The translations under genes and the position numbers were made by a program. 64,000 nucleotides of DNA, taken from contig CM051456.1 of the NCBI GenBank assembly GCA_028274465.1, positions 7,503,545 through 7,567,544 of the forward strand, given 5' to 3'. The DNA comes from Plantago ovata. Its lineage: Eukaryota > Streptophyta > Magnoliopsida > Lamiales > Plantaginaceae. The notes beneath the pieces were generated by a model that was not told the DNA's origin, ran no database searches, and was given only the letters and a program-made list of their open reading frames with translations. Of this stretch, positions 1 to 11,562 are shown piece by piece (position 1 is the first letter of the stretch; each line of letters opens with the position of its first letter).

Positions 1-802
1 ATATGAATACGTAACAATATGGTCACTAGAGTGCCAAAACTCTTTCAAATCGGTGCAGTTACCAGAACAATGCCACATGCTTCATTGGTATAATATTATC
101 AATTTTACGATCTGAACGACTCATTGAGCTAGTATAATTAGTTATACATTTTTTAAATTGTTACATTTACAAACATTATTCAATTTAAATCTAGGATATT
201 GTATGTGGCTACCGGGTATAAAATGAGTTAACGACTCACCAGCCCCAAACCCGATATCATGAACATGTTGTAAAAGTGATTTCCACGAAATTTGGAATAA
301 AAAAGCGACCTAAAGTGGTCCAAGAAATGTGAAGCCTGTGGTGTAAAAATGAATTAGGAAGGAAAGAAAGAAAGAGTGAAAATAACAAGAGCTCTCATCT
401 TTGTTTCTCCCAAACCAACGCTTCATCGCACATATTTCTCTTTCTTCTCATTCTCTCCCATCTCTACCCAGGGAGAACGAAGCTTCTATCTCTTCTACTT
501 GTATGAACTTGCCTCTCTCTCCTAGGGTTTCTTCTTCCTCGTAAGTCCTCTTTCATTTCTCTATGTATCCTTTCAATTTCAATTCAATTTCATGTATAGG
601 AATTCAGAAATGAATTTGCTCGTTGCTATTTTATTGATTTCGTTTGATTAATTAATTTCTGCAATTACAACAAACAATCAGAATAAGCGATTTAATTTTC
701 ACGTTTCGTATTTGTTGTTGAATTTGGATGGGATCTTCGTGTGAACGTGTCTATCTATCGCATCTGCAGATTGCAAACTTTTGGTTTTGATTAAGAAAAG
801 TC
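1..802 (+). promoter_or_regulatory. Promoter and 5' leader of the coiled-coil gene, with a leader intron
   Basis: The first 400 bases are AT-rich with no coding signal. From about 400 the sequence becomes pyrimidine-rich (TCTC and CTTC runs), typical of a plant 5' leader. A likely leader intron runs from GTAAGT at 541 to CTGCAG at 769, leaving a short second leader exon before the ATG at 803. The transcription start is inferred only from base composition. Confidence 0.5.
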
Positions 803-3770
803 ATGCCGACGTTTACAGCAATAGCTTTGGATTCTCTAATTGAACCTGGATCATCGAGGTCTATGGCGCCTTCTGATTACAAGCTTGACCGGACCAATAG
901 TACTCCTAGTTCTAGGTTTGCTAGGGCTTCCAACCTCGATAGAGGCGTCAGCGTTCCCCCCAATGTCAAGCTAGATACTGATGTTAGTGTTGCTGTTCCC
1001 TCTGATGTGAAGCAAGATAAGGGACTTAACATTGTCCCTCCTATCCCTAAAAATGGTAGAAGAAACACTACAACGCCAGCAACAACTGCTTCGTCCTCGG
1101 GTGTGGATAGGAAGCACCACTGGACTCAAATCTCGCCGGCGTTGTATGCCACGCCGGAGTCTACGCCGCTACCTGATTCACCGTCCTCGTTTCCGCCTTC
1201 ACCGTACATTATTAACCACAAGCGTAGGGGTCCGCGGCTGGTGAAGAGTATGTCTGAGGAGGATTTTGAACAACCAATTTGCGGTGATGCTAAGGTTGAT
1301 GGAAATGGGAGTTCGGGTGTAATGGAGATGGGAAGCGGTAATGAGGGTGCAGGTGTTGTTCCGAGTAAAATTGGGGATGGTGAAATCATGTCAACCGGTG
1401 CTGGAGATGTGAAAGAATTGCAGTTGAATGGTGCTGCAGATGACACGAGTGAAAGTGTTGGTTCTGGTAATGGTTCAACTAGCCAAAATGACGTGCCCAA
1501 GTCTGTTTCATTTGATTTGCAACAAAATGTTGAAGTTGATGATTTTGCTGATCCACTGGAGACTATGAGCGTTAAAAGTTTGGCTGAAAGTGAGAGTAAT
1601 GTTGTAGCAGAACGGTCAGTGAATTCGGCAACGCCAATGGCTGAGTTCTACGATGCTTGGGAAGGTACCTTACTTTAATGTGTTACATTTTTAACTTGTT
1701 CTTATTTGTAGAGAAAGCTTCTCGTTGCTGCATATGTAAATGTTATGGAGATTTTGCACTCCCCAGACTAATTAATTTCTAAAGGAGTCTATGTAATTCT
1801 AATTGCTTAATGCATAAAGAGGAATGGAACACTTTATGGGAGCTTTGGAGGGGGAGGGTGGGGGAGGGGGACAAGTTAATACTAATGGGAAAAGAAATGC
1901 GATGCCAAGTTGGGTTAGGATGTTTTGTTTTATCATAGGCATGCTTCAGGATGTTTTGTTAGCTATAAAAACTACCTCAAGTATTTATTAGTTAACTGTT
2001 TCAGTATTATCATATACTCTTTATTTATGATGTTATTTGTGTTCAATTCCTGTTGTTCAGAATTGTCGTCAGAGAACCAGCCTCAAACTCCACTGCCTGA
2101 TTTCGAAAGTGAATTGCATGAAACAAGATTGGTATTGTTGCTGGAGATAGAAAAACGAAAACAAGTAGAGGAATCCCTGAATAATATGCGAAACCAATGG
2201 CATAGGATATGTGAACAATTATCCCTCGAGGGATTGACACTTCCTCTGTATCCAACAATGTTGCTAGAGGGTGACCAAGCTGCCGATCCTACTGCGGAGG
2301 TTCTACAACAAGTCTATCTTGCTCGCTTTGTGTCGAATTCGATTGGGAGGGGAATGGCTAAAGCTGAGGTTGAGATGGAGATGGAGGCACAGATAAAGCT
2401 CAAGGACACTGAAATTGCTCGTTTGTGGGATAGACTGCACTATTATGAAGCTGTGAACCAGGAGATGTCACAAAGGAACCAAGAAGTCGTTGGTGAGTTT
2501 ATAAAGCATGATTTTTCCATTGACTTGATTTTGTGTTGTCTTGATTCTTTTTGATGTCGATTACCCCTACTGAGCTTTTTTAGCGTGTGCTACATTTAGC
2601 AGTTGCTTCCAAAACATCACCCACAACTCACATGCCAATTGATTTCTGTGTTTGCTGGGGGGGTGTGTGGATATTTTTGAAGGTATTGTTCAGTTGCATT
2701 AGGTGCAATTTGAGGGATATTGTGGAAGTGGAGTGTAGGGTCTGTTCTTTTCATCTGAAGTGAATTGAACTGTGAATACTAAACAAATTTGAATTGAAAA
2801 TGTTGTTTTTTCAGATGAAAAGAACATAACCTTAGTGTCTGTCGTATTTAAATTTCCATGTAGTGTATAGTAAGGTTTGTCCTGGACAATTGAATAAGGA
2901 AAGTGGGAGTTTTTTCGGGACGGGGGAGTAAGTATTATCTGTAGCTTGATACATGCAGATGATGTATCTATTTTCCTTGGATGTCAGCATTTAGTAGGAC
3001 TTATGAAAGAATATATTAAAATAAAAAGGAATTATTCCTTCATTTTTTTCACCCCTAAACCTTCTAACTCATTTTCTTTATAGACAAGTGTTTGCTGAAC
3101 TATGTTCTCTGGTTATGCGCACTGCATTGGTTATAACCTTTACTGAACTATGTCCTTGTCCTACAGCAAGCAATAAACATCCTTTCTTAGCTGCACCGTC
3201 TTAATGTTGGCTCTGGGTCTGGGGTGACTGCAAAGTTAGGTCTCCTGTGTCTTTGTTTAAATGGAAATATTATTTTCTCTTGCATTTCATGTCAGTATAT
3301 TGGATCCGACTATCTGAGCATCAGTTTGGGTTGTTTCATGTTCATTCTCGCTCATAAGCTGCATCGACCTGATTTCTGGATCTCTGGCACCCTTTTTAGT
3401 ATTTGTATGAAACATTCTGTAATGGCTTCAACTAGGGAAGTAAACATAAGATGTAAAACCCCTTCAAGCTTAGCAAAGTTTCCCTTTGCAGACCATCTTG
3501 TCTGTTTGTATTAATTTCTTCTTCTTCTTCTTTTTTTTTTTTTTTTACAGAAGATATCCCATCTAATTTTGACTTCCCTTATCTTGTGCAGAAACAGCGA
3601 GACGGTTTAGGCAAAGAAGGAAGAGGAGACAGAGATGGATTTGGGGGTCTGTTGCAACTCTAGTCACACTGGGTTCAGCTGTCTTTGCATATTCTTACTT
3701 CCAGGGTGGAAAAGGTTCATCGTCCCTTAGCCCAGCCTCTGTTCCTGAAGTTGATCATGATTCGAAGTAA
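803..3770 (+). CDS. Plant tail-anchored coiled-coil protein, function unknown
   Basis: Three exons are proposed: 803-1664, 2061-2492 and 3592-3770, all with GT-AG junctions and matching phase 1, giving about 490 residues. The N-terminal half is low-complexity and Ser/Pro/Gly-rich. It carries a conserved-looking block (QISPALYATPESTPLPDSP, then INHKRRGPRLVKS) that I associate with an uncharacterised plant family once labelled paramyosin-like. Exon 2 encodes charged helical sequence likely to form a coiled coil. Exon 3 has a basic stretch (RRFRQRRKRRQRW), one hydrophobic segment (WGSVATLVTLGSAVFAYSYF) and a short tail. This is the layout of a tail-anchored membrane protein facing the cytosol. 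Intron 2 is 1.1 kb and contains a small inverted-repeat element; intron 1 contains a G-rich tract. An alternative acceptor at 3550 would shift the frame and lose the membrane segment, so 3592 is preferred. The biochemical role is unknown. Confidence 0.85.
1847..1870 (+). other. G-rich tract, possible G-quadruplex, in intron 1
   Basis: Inside intron 1 of the coiled-coil gene, four runs of three or more G are separated by single A or T bases on the transcribed-sense strand. This fits the G-quadruplex rule, and the RNA could also fold. No function is shown. Confidence 0.6.
2738..2832. repeat. Small inverted-repeat (MITE-like) element in intron 2
   Basis: The ends are inverted copies about 20 bp long (left GTCTGTTCTTTTCATCTGAA, right TTCAGATGAAAAGAACATAA), separated by about 50 bp. 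It lies in the second intron of the coiled-coil gene. Similar sequence rich in GAATTGAAC and TTCAGT recurs near 21430, 33890 and 39700, suggesting a dispersed family. No clear target-site duplication was found. Confidence 0.55.
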
Positions 3771-5105
3771 TGAGCTTCAAGTGGGTAGCTTAGTGCAGGT
3801 GATGATAGAAATAATACACAGGAAGTTTACAACTTGTGAATACCAAAGTTACCAACATTAGTTTACTTTTCCAGTTGGTTGCATGTAAATGCTCTTTTTG
3901 CAGGATGTAAAAAAGAAAAAGAAATCCAATAAAAGCCCAGCAGTGCATGAAACTGACCTAGTTAGCTATACAAAATCCCAGAATATAGGTTGTTTGTGAT
4001 ATCTGGGCAACAGATGGCTTATGTTGTTGAAAATATATACCATATGCTTCATGCAAATACACCAACTGGGTGATAGAGCTTGTGATTATTTGTTTCTGTA
4101 GATGGCCTCATGTACGGCTTATTGATTGATATATCGTTTGCATAAATGTTTGATTTCAAGTCTTGTTGCTTCAGTATCTTTGGTCTCCCAAGTACTGTGT
4201 ACCATCCCAAATTACACAATGGTTCTTTTAGGATATTTGAAAAAGGCGCCAACTTACAATTTTATATTGATCTAAAAATTCTAATGTGGCCAAAATAAAC
4301 ATGATCTTTCGGATGGGAATGAGGAAATATAAGTCGAGTTTAGTTAAATGATTAGTTGGATAACTCGTAAATCATGTCTGATCTTTTAGGAAAATCCACA
4401 CCACAGTTGAGATGTACCTGCTTTTGAAAGATTCACAACAGTTCCTATAGATTCTAAAAAAATCGTTTTAACCTAGTTCCCTATAATATTTTAAGTACGT
4501 ATTTAACAATTTACTAAAATCAGATTCCATTTTAGTGATTTAATATAAATATAAATAATAATTCTAATAACCACATATTCTAAATATAGTATATAAATTA
4601 ATTATTAACACACTAAAAAAGTTTTAGGCATGCACAAGTTTAGGCATTTGAAAATCTTTTCCTATTTTTTTAGGTGGTCCATTAAACTTTTAGGGAAACT
4701 GATTTGTTATGATTTTAATACATATTTTAATTTTTTGTCAATATTTAAGCAAAAAATTCAATTTAGGTAAGCTGGTGTGAATGCTCTAATTCTTGTATTG
4801 CTTATGCTCCGTGTGCTTCCATTTCAAAGAAAAAATAAAAAAAACGTACTAAGTCTTGTAAAAGTCGAAATATGTGTGAATATCCACACTTGGAAAATGA
4901 ATCACATGACTAAAATAGCGTGATGTTTTCTTATGGAATTATAATGCATATGCATAGTGTATTGCATAGACATATTTTGGAACTGGGAATCTGGGATAAT
5001 TTACCTGTCATCAAATCAGGTTGATGATCACAAGGATGTTCACCTAATGAAGTATTCTTCAAACATACCCAACCTACATTTTATCTAACTTTCAAGACTT
5101 TCAAC
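3771..5105. other. 3' flank and AT-rich intergenic DNA
   Basis: The probable 3' UTR of the coiled-coil gene reaches an AATAAAAG signal near 3928. The rest is AT-rich DNA without a supported gene. Short open frames here have no recognisable product. Confidence 0.5.
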
Positions 5106-5113
5106 TATAAATA
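5106..5113 (+). promoter_or_regulatory. TATA box of the first proline-rich gene
   Basis: TATAAATA lies about 104 bp before the ATG at 5217. The homologous gene at 6827-7174 has the same octamer at nearly the same distance, which supports both. Confidence 0.65.
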
Positions 5114-5216
5114 CCCAAAGATGAATTATGATCCTATTTATATCAAACAACATTACGATTATCCTTTTCAATACTGAATTATCAATCCTCCAGCAATACA
5201 AGGAGTGTGTAGTATA

Positions 5217-5564
5217 ATGGCATCCCAGGGTGTCGCATCTCTAATTATGTTCCTGACACTCTCAAGCATTCATGCAAGTTACGGAGCACGCAATCTCTTG
5301 CAAGCATCTCAACCGGCACAACCAGCATTGCCAACAATTCCGACCCTCCCTTCCATGCCAACTGCCACCTTGCCACCACTTCCCAGCACTCTGCCAACTA
5401 ATCCAACAACACTACCACCCCTGCCGACGACCATGCCAACCATCCCTAATGCAGCCCTGCCCCCCTTGCCAGCTACGGATTCACTACCAACCATGCCTTC
5501 TCTCCCAACTATTCCCACTACAATGCCTTCTATTCCCTTCCTCGCACCGCCTCCCTCAAGCTAG
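5217..5564 (+). CDS. Small secreted proline-rich protein (ARNLLQ / LPTIP-repeat type)
   Basis: A single exon encodes 115 residues from ATG 5217; the frame also opens upstream, but only through a GTG. An N-terminal hydrophobic signal peptide (to about residue 23, ending near HASYG) is followed by ARNLLQ. The rest is rich in Pro, Thr, Leu and Met, with repeating LPTIP, LPSMP and LPPLP units and a PFLAPPPSS end. Proteins of this layout are secreted plant cell-wall proline-rich proteins (PELPK-like or periaxin-like in databases), whose prolines may be hydroxylated. The homologue at 6827-7174 lies tail to tail, 1.26 kb away, with the same signal-peptide boundary and near-identical repeat order. 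Its exact role in the wall is not deducible from sequence. Confidence 0.8.
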   Translation: MASQGVASLIMFLTLSSIHASYGARNLLQASQPAQPALPTIPTLPSMPTATLPPLPSTLPTNPTTLPPLPTTMPTIPNAALPPLPATDSLPTMPSLPTIPTTMPSIPFLAPPPSS

Positions 5565-6826
5565 ACCTTCAGTTAGTCGTTATGCCAAGACTAGTACTAC
5601 TTGATTTGCTGTTTGTGGTTTATTAGTATCTGGGTTCATGGTTTTCTTGGATCTCACTTGTAATTTCTTCAGTTATCATTGTCATGGCTGGAGTTGCTAA
5701 ATAGTTCTGTAATGTATTCCAGGTTGTATTGTGATGTATAGGCCTCTATGTGCCACCTGCACTGCTGTATTACCTATTTATGGGATTTATTTATTTTAAA
5801 TATGCGTTCAAGAAACATTATATCATAGGCCTAGTTTTAGTATTAGTATATTTGACATTAATCTGATCACATATATTGTAGAACGTATATATAGGAGAGT
5901 AAGTATACTTCATGTATAGAGACTAAGGTGTTTAATTAATGCGATAGCAAAAATTGTTAAATGAAAGCAAAACAAAAATAGTCCTGCAGAAGGCAACAAC
6001 ATAAATTACAGGCATGCATGGTAAGAACCATTTAGAAGGGTAAAGTAGCAGATTTAAGGCTGCCAAACAGAACTGTACGTTGTCTGATTAATTCGGGGGG
6101 GCATCTGTGGAGATTTAAAATCTTTACACGTTCAATGAAAGTGGATCATACGAGAGTACGAGACCAAACCTCCCCATGCACACTCCAACTCCCTGTTCTC
6201 CTTCATAACAGAAAGTAGACAAAAACCAACTATGCTGTCTATTACAATCCTGACCGACTACAATGTCCCTTACCGCACCACCCTCAAACTAGGCTCTCAT
6301 ATTATTCCAAATTGCCATATCTGAATTTCCCTTGCTGCAGTTTCCTGTCAACTGTTAGTCTGTTAGGACTTACATATTACATAGTTGCTTTGATTAATTA
6401 ATGTATATCGTTCCATGTTTAAGTTAAGCTACGCTTCTTAATTTGTATTCATGTAGTGTATTCTGTCTGATTAATTATTCCAATGTACTTTTCTGTATGA
6501 AATTGATTTTTGCATTCTGCAATCATGTAGTTAATCTGTTAATGTAAATCATTTTAAGTGTCCACTGATGTAGCTGTTGGATGTAATTAATAAGGCTGCT
6601 AGATTAGATCACTTGGACATAAGTAATTAATGGGAAACAACAAACTGATATTTCATTCACTAAACAAATGGTACAACAATGTGTATGCAAACACATGGCA
6701 AAAAATAAATACAATACAATACAACTGGAAAAATACAATCTGCACTCTGCAGTAAACAACATCACGCATGTAGTCTAAGAGAAATACAAATCATTCTGCG
6801 CGGAATAAGATTAAAATTCAATGAGT
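5565..6826. other. Spacer between the convergent proline-rich genes
   Basis: This contains the 3' UTRs of both convergent genes and AT-rich DNA. I found no coding region. The divergence of this spacer compared with the coding parts suggests the duplication is not very recent. Confidence 0.5.
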
Positions 6827-7174
6827 CTAGTTTGAGGGAGGCGGAGCGAGGAAAGGAACAGAAGGCATGGTAGTTGGAATGGATGGAAATGAAGGCCTGG
6901 TTGGAAGTGACATGCCAGCTTGGAGTGGAGGAAGGGCTGCGTTTGGAATGGTCGTGGGCATGGTAGTTGGCAATGGTGGCAATGTGGCTGGGTTAGTGGG
7001 TAGCGTGGGCAGTGGTGGCAAAGTAGCAGTCGGCATGGTGGGGAGTGATGGAATTGTGGGTAGTGTTGGTTGAGATGCTTGCAATAGGTTGCGTGCTGCA
7101 TGATTCGTGTGAAAGATTGAGAGTGAGATGATCATAAGTAGAGATAGAACCATGGATAAGTTGAAGGCTGCCAT
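6827..7174 (-). CDS. Small secreted proline-rich protein, inverted paralogue
   Basis: A single exon encodes 115 residues. The signal peptide runs to about residue 26 and is followed by ARNLLQASQP, then the LPTIP, LPTMP and LPPLP repeats, the conserved block IPNAALPPLQ and a PFLAPPPSN end. It aligns almost residue for residue with the gene at 5217-5564 after the signal peptide. The minus-strand ATG is at 7172-7174 and TATAAATA lies at 7287-7294. A cell-wall or apoplastic location is inferred from the signal peptide and composition. Shadow frames on the opposite strand (Gly/Val-rich) arise from the repeats and are not genes. Confidence 0.8.
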   Translation of the reverse strand: MAAFNLSMVLSLLMIISLSIFHTNHAARNLLQASQPTLPTIPSLPTMPTATLPPLPTLPTNPATLPPLPTTMPTTIPNAALPPLQAGMSLPTRPSFPSIPTTMPSVPFLAPPPSN

Positions 7175-7286
7175 TTGATTGAAATTTGGTTCTCTTTGTT
7201 TGTACTATTCAAGAGCTAGAAAAGGGACAATCTTGTTGTTGTGTTTGTGTTTATGGTTTGGAACCTGCAGCAGAATTTGTGTTACA

Positions 7287-7294
7287 TATTTATA
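7287..7294 (-). promoter_or_regulatory. TATA box of the second proline-rich gene
   Basis: Read on the minus strand this is TATAAATA, about 113 bp before the ATG at 7174. It mirrors the spacing in the paralogue. Confidence 0.65.
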
Positions 7295-7691
7295 GATGAG
7301 AATTTGATGAATATTCTTGAGAAGGTGTTTGTAGTATATCACTACTAGTTTCTTTTAGGTGACCATCATTTTGACTTGTGTTTATATACTAATTCCTCCT
7401 CCTGTAAACATAGACTTGTCACTTGTCAAGTTGATGTACAAACACAACTACACAAAGTTTTTTTTTTCTTTTTAAAGGGCTTGTAAATAAATAGTCGTAA
7501 GTATAGGCGCTAATTGTAATAATTGGCAGAGGCTGTTCATTGTTCTCGAAACGTCGTCGTAAGAAGATGATAACAGGACCTGGGAATAAGCAGATAACAT
7601 TGCAGCAGCTGGTTTTGGCTATGGAAAGAGAATCTGTATCTCTACATTGAGTGCTCAATTGCAGTTGAATAATTCTTCTTAGTTCGGTGAA
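7295..7691. promoter_or_regulatory. Shared divergent promoter region
   Basis: About 400 bp separate the TATA box of the minus-strand proline-rich gene from the plus-strand Era gene, so both promoters must lie here. No convincing TATA box is seen for the Era gene, which is usual for housekeeping plastid genes. Confidence 0.4.
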
Positions 7692-10600
7692 ATGAAGGAA
7701 TTATCTTCTCTCCATTACAACATAATTCCTCTTCCTCCCCCAACCAGGCTCCACCACCACTTTAAACCACGAAACTTCACCGTCAACCACCGCAGAAGGC
7801 CGCCATCATCAATCACTTACAATTTCGCCACCAAAGCCAAAGCTAGTAGTACCAGCACGAGTACTGATTACACAGCACCAAGTACTCCCACTCTTTCTCC
7901 GGAAGAAGAGCAGGAATGGGATGGCACTGGGTTCTATTCCAAAACTGACCTCGATTTTGATGGTGAAGTTGATAATGACGAGTCCTCCACCCTACTTTCC
8001 TTGAGCGTCAAGCCTGAAAGGACCATGTCGTTGCTGGATGATTACGAGATGGACGAAATGGGTGATTTTGTGACTCAACCAGAGGATCCCAATCATAGGA
8101 GCGGCTATGTTGCGGTGGTGGGGAAGCCTAATGTGGGGAAGAGTACTCTTTCCAATCAGATGGTGGGTCAGAAGCTCTCTATTGTTACCGATAAGCCTCA
8201 GACTACCAGGCACCGGATTCTTGGCATTTGCTCTGCCCCCGAGTATCAGGTCTTGCTAATTTTCTGTATTTCTTGCCAATTAATCAAGTGTTTGTTAGTA
8301 TGTAGAGCAGGGCTGTTTGAATATTTGCATAATTATCTATGTCATTTTTTATCCGGTTGCTTGTAGATGATACTTTATGATACGCCGGGTGTAATTGAGA
8401 AGACAATGCACATGTTAGACTCTATGATGATGAAGAACGTCCGGAGTGCTGCCATCAATGCAGACTGTGTAGTTGTAGTTGTTGATGCTTGTAAGACACC
8501 CCAGAAGGTATTCTCGTTTCTTTCGGATCTAAATTCTAATATATCTTCATAGTCATCTTTAATGAATACAATTTATATTCTTTCAGATAGATGAGGTTTT
8601 AGAAGAAGGAGTTGGAGACCGCACGGAAAAGTTACCTACCTTACTAGTTCTGAACAAAAAGGATCTCATTAAGCCTGGCGAAATTGCAAAAAAGATTGAG
8701 GTAATATAATCTTCTCTTCAGCAGTCTCTTCGAACAATTTGCTTTTATTTTCTTGTTTCAAGGTGTCCCCTAGTACATGAAACCTAGAGACTGACATTAC
8801 TTTTAGATTCTTTCTGGGCATGCCCCGATCTTACTACAAAAATTCACTAATCATTGGAAATGGATCTAGTAGAGAGCATAATGTCTATGATCTATCTAGA
8901 AGCCAATAAACAAAGCTATCAAGATTTCTAAATATGTTCTTTGAGCAGCACATAACTCCAGTCGCAACTCTTGTTCATGAACTGCTCAAAAACTCTAATG
9001 GACAGAAAATCACAAGTAAATAGCTGAATCCCTTCTTATCAACTCTGGACTATGTCCATGATTGATATCCAAGTACAGCTAGCTATTTTTTGTTTCTAAT
9101 TGTAGTGTGAGTCCTTGGGATCAATCATACTCCAGCCCTTCCAAGCATATCTGTTACAATTAAAGTGAGACAAAAAAACAAACATGTTGGCATTAAAACA
9201 GTAAACATCCGGTATATGTATCCGTTATGCTGAAAAGCCACAGTAACCTCAGAAAAGGACCTGCTGTCTGCAAATCTCGAAACAAAAGCAAATCCTTATG
9301 AAATTTCAGCTCAATCCAGAATACAGAAACTAAAACTCTAAATAAGAGAGAGTCTTGCAAGTATACTTCTATGCCATCTATTGGTTTTTTCACAATATTC
9401 TTATTATTCTTGCCTTTAAACGCATATCATTTTTAGTAGTGTAATGGAAGCATGGTGCATGGAGTTTGCTTCATTGAGAGTCATCTTGAAGTAAATACTA
9501 GCTTGATTGCTTGAGGAGCATTCTGTAATACTCATTGCTTTACAGTTTTGGTAACCTTAGTATTAGTTTACTGTTCTTTTTGTTTTCCTGGAGAAATTCC
9601 ATGAATACTGCAATGCCAAGTTTTAGACTTTTAGGTAACTTGCATTGAATCCCCCCTCCCCTTTTATTGTTTAGAGTAGAGTAGCCTCATGCTCTCACAA
9701 AAATCCTTACTGGAACCCCGTCTTTTTGAAATTTCGATATGAATTAACGCGCCCAAAAAAGGGTGCACACAACACACACACAAGTTGATATGATCCATTA
9801 TTTTGCTTTTCCAGAAGTTTTCTGATTCTTATCATTCCAAAGGTTAGCAATGCTTGTAGCATACTAGCATGTTACTTACACTTGTTCCCAGTAATGTGCA
9901 GAAATTAATTAAGAACTGAATGCTGCATTATTTTGCAGTGGTATGAGAAATTTACTTGTGTTGACGAAGTCATACCTGTGAGTGCAAAGTATGGCCATGG
10001 AGTGGATGATGTGAAAGAGTGGATTTTGTCAAAACTTCCCCGTGGACCAGCTTATTATTCTAAGGTGGATGTCATTTTGCAATTATGTTTATGTCTGCGT
10101 TCCTTGTGTGATGTTTGCGATAATTAAGAAGTAAAATACTAAACTACAGAAATTTTCTAATTTCAACAGCTAATAATTTCCTATTGGTTGAAATATTCTC
10201 TCCTTCAAAAGGTAAAGTTGTGCTCTGTAATGATCGCTTTATGCATTTCTTCAGGAGATAGCTAGTGAGCACCCGGAAAGATTTTTCGTTTCTGAAATTG
10301 TCAGAGAAAAAATCTTTATGCAGTACCGCAATGAAATTCCATATGCATGCCAGGTAAAAACTGCTGTAATTCTGTATATTCTATTGTTCATATATCATGA
10401 AACACCATTAACACTTTGTTTGACTTTGACCAAAAGGTGAATGTAGTTAGTTACAAGAGCAGACCAGATGCTAAAGATTTCATACAAGTCGAGATTGTTG
10501 TAGAGAAGAATTCACAGAAGATCATTCTTATCGGAAAGGTAACTTACATAATTCCTCTATTTTCTACGTTCAGCATTCCCTTAAATATAAGAGAAGGATA

Positions 10601-10903
10601 AAGTCTGCACTGCAGTATGAAGCTATAACACTAAAGTACCTTCACGTTTTATCAGGAAGGAAAAGCTTTAAAGCTATTAGCAACAGCAGCTCGACTTGAT
10701 ATAGAAGATTTCTTGCAGAAGAAAGTTTTCCTTGAGGTATAAAGTAAAATCTTTAATATGCTAAGCATTCAGTAGTCCTTGCACGAATAAAAACGACCAA
10801 CGTGATCTATCTGCAGATTGAAGTAAAGGTCAAAGAAAACTGGCGGCAAAATGAGGGACTCCTGAAACACTATGGCTACGGAGGACAAATTCAAGCATTG
10901 TGA
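7692..10903 (+). CDS. Era-type GTPase, chloroplast-targeted
   Basis: Eight exons (7692-8249, 8367-8507, 8587-8700, 9939-10064, 10255-10353, 10437-10538, 10656-10736, 10817-10903) all join in phase 0 and encode 435 residues. Residues 1 to about 60 are rich in Ser, Thr, His and Arg with few acidic residues, like a plastid transit peptide. An acidic linker follows. The GTPase domain has G1 GKPNVGKS at about 144, G2 TTRHRI, G3 DTPG at 191, G4 NKKD at 256 and G5 SAK at 286. The C-terminal part (exons 5-8) is a type II KH domain with the turn GKEG. Era proteins bind the 3' end of small-subunit rRNA and help ribosome assembly; a plastid role here is inferred from the leader. The third intron (1.24 kb) is the only long one. 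Plant Era-like proteins of about 430 residues are usual, so the model looks complete. Confidence 0.93.
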
Positions 10904-11562
10904 CATAGGATTCATTGTAGACTTTCATTGCGTGCATGAAGGCAAACTATCTGGTTCGTGTTCCTCACCATACAGCATCATGTGCTACCCTTATTGATAT
11001 CACATTAGCCGATGTGATAAAACTGAGAACTAGGGGTTAAGAGATGTGCAGCATGTTCCAAGTTTCTTGAGGCCATTTATCACAATTTGTGTAAGTTATG
11101 AAGCTGATATCATGTCACAAGTGTATTTGTCTTAATTTTGCATTATGAAGTGGTTGCATTCTGTTCCACTTCATCTGAGTTGTGGTGTAATGTGTCTTGC
11201 TGATACAGGCATGCACGATACTGTAAAGCGATTGGGGTTATGTTGCCGGCTGTTTACTCTAAAGGCGAAGCTAATAAGCAGGTAGCGCTAGTTATATCAT
11301 ACCCTTTGGGTCAGGGGCCGGTAGCTTTCGTGTGATGTGTATTTTGCTGTATAACAAGATCTCTGGGAAAAATATTCTCTTTGGTACGGTATTTGTTTTT
11401 AAATCTACTGAGCCTGTTGATACAGACAGTAATAAATTTTGAAGATTTCATATGTGCGTTACTTGCAAATGCAATTCTTCATGAATTCTGAATTTTCGCA
11501 AAAAGTTCGAGATCATCATAGGTGCGGTGTGCGGACCCTAGTCATATTTATATTTATATCTA
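10904..11562 (+). other. 3' UTR and flank of the Era gene
   Basis: Mixed-composition sequence continues from the stop codon. It is not obviously repetitive up to about 11500 and could include a long or spliced 3' UTR. No further coding region was recognised. Confidence 0.35.

Noticed and set aside
877..1500. Open frames on the minus strand and in another phase across exon 1 of the coiled-coil gene
   Set aside because: They overlap a gene with clear splicing and family similarity, and their translations show no recognisable content.
3541..3591. Alternative acceptor at 3550 for the last exon of the coiled-coil gene
   Set aside because: It shifts the frame, gives an early stop and removes the membrane anchor that the 3592 acceptor encodes.
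5309..5518. Gly/Val-rich minus-strand frame over the first proline-rich gene (and its mirror at 6867-7073)
   Set aside because: It is the antisense of Pro/Thr repeat codons, present in both paralogues only because the sense sequence is repetitive.
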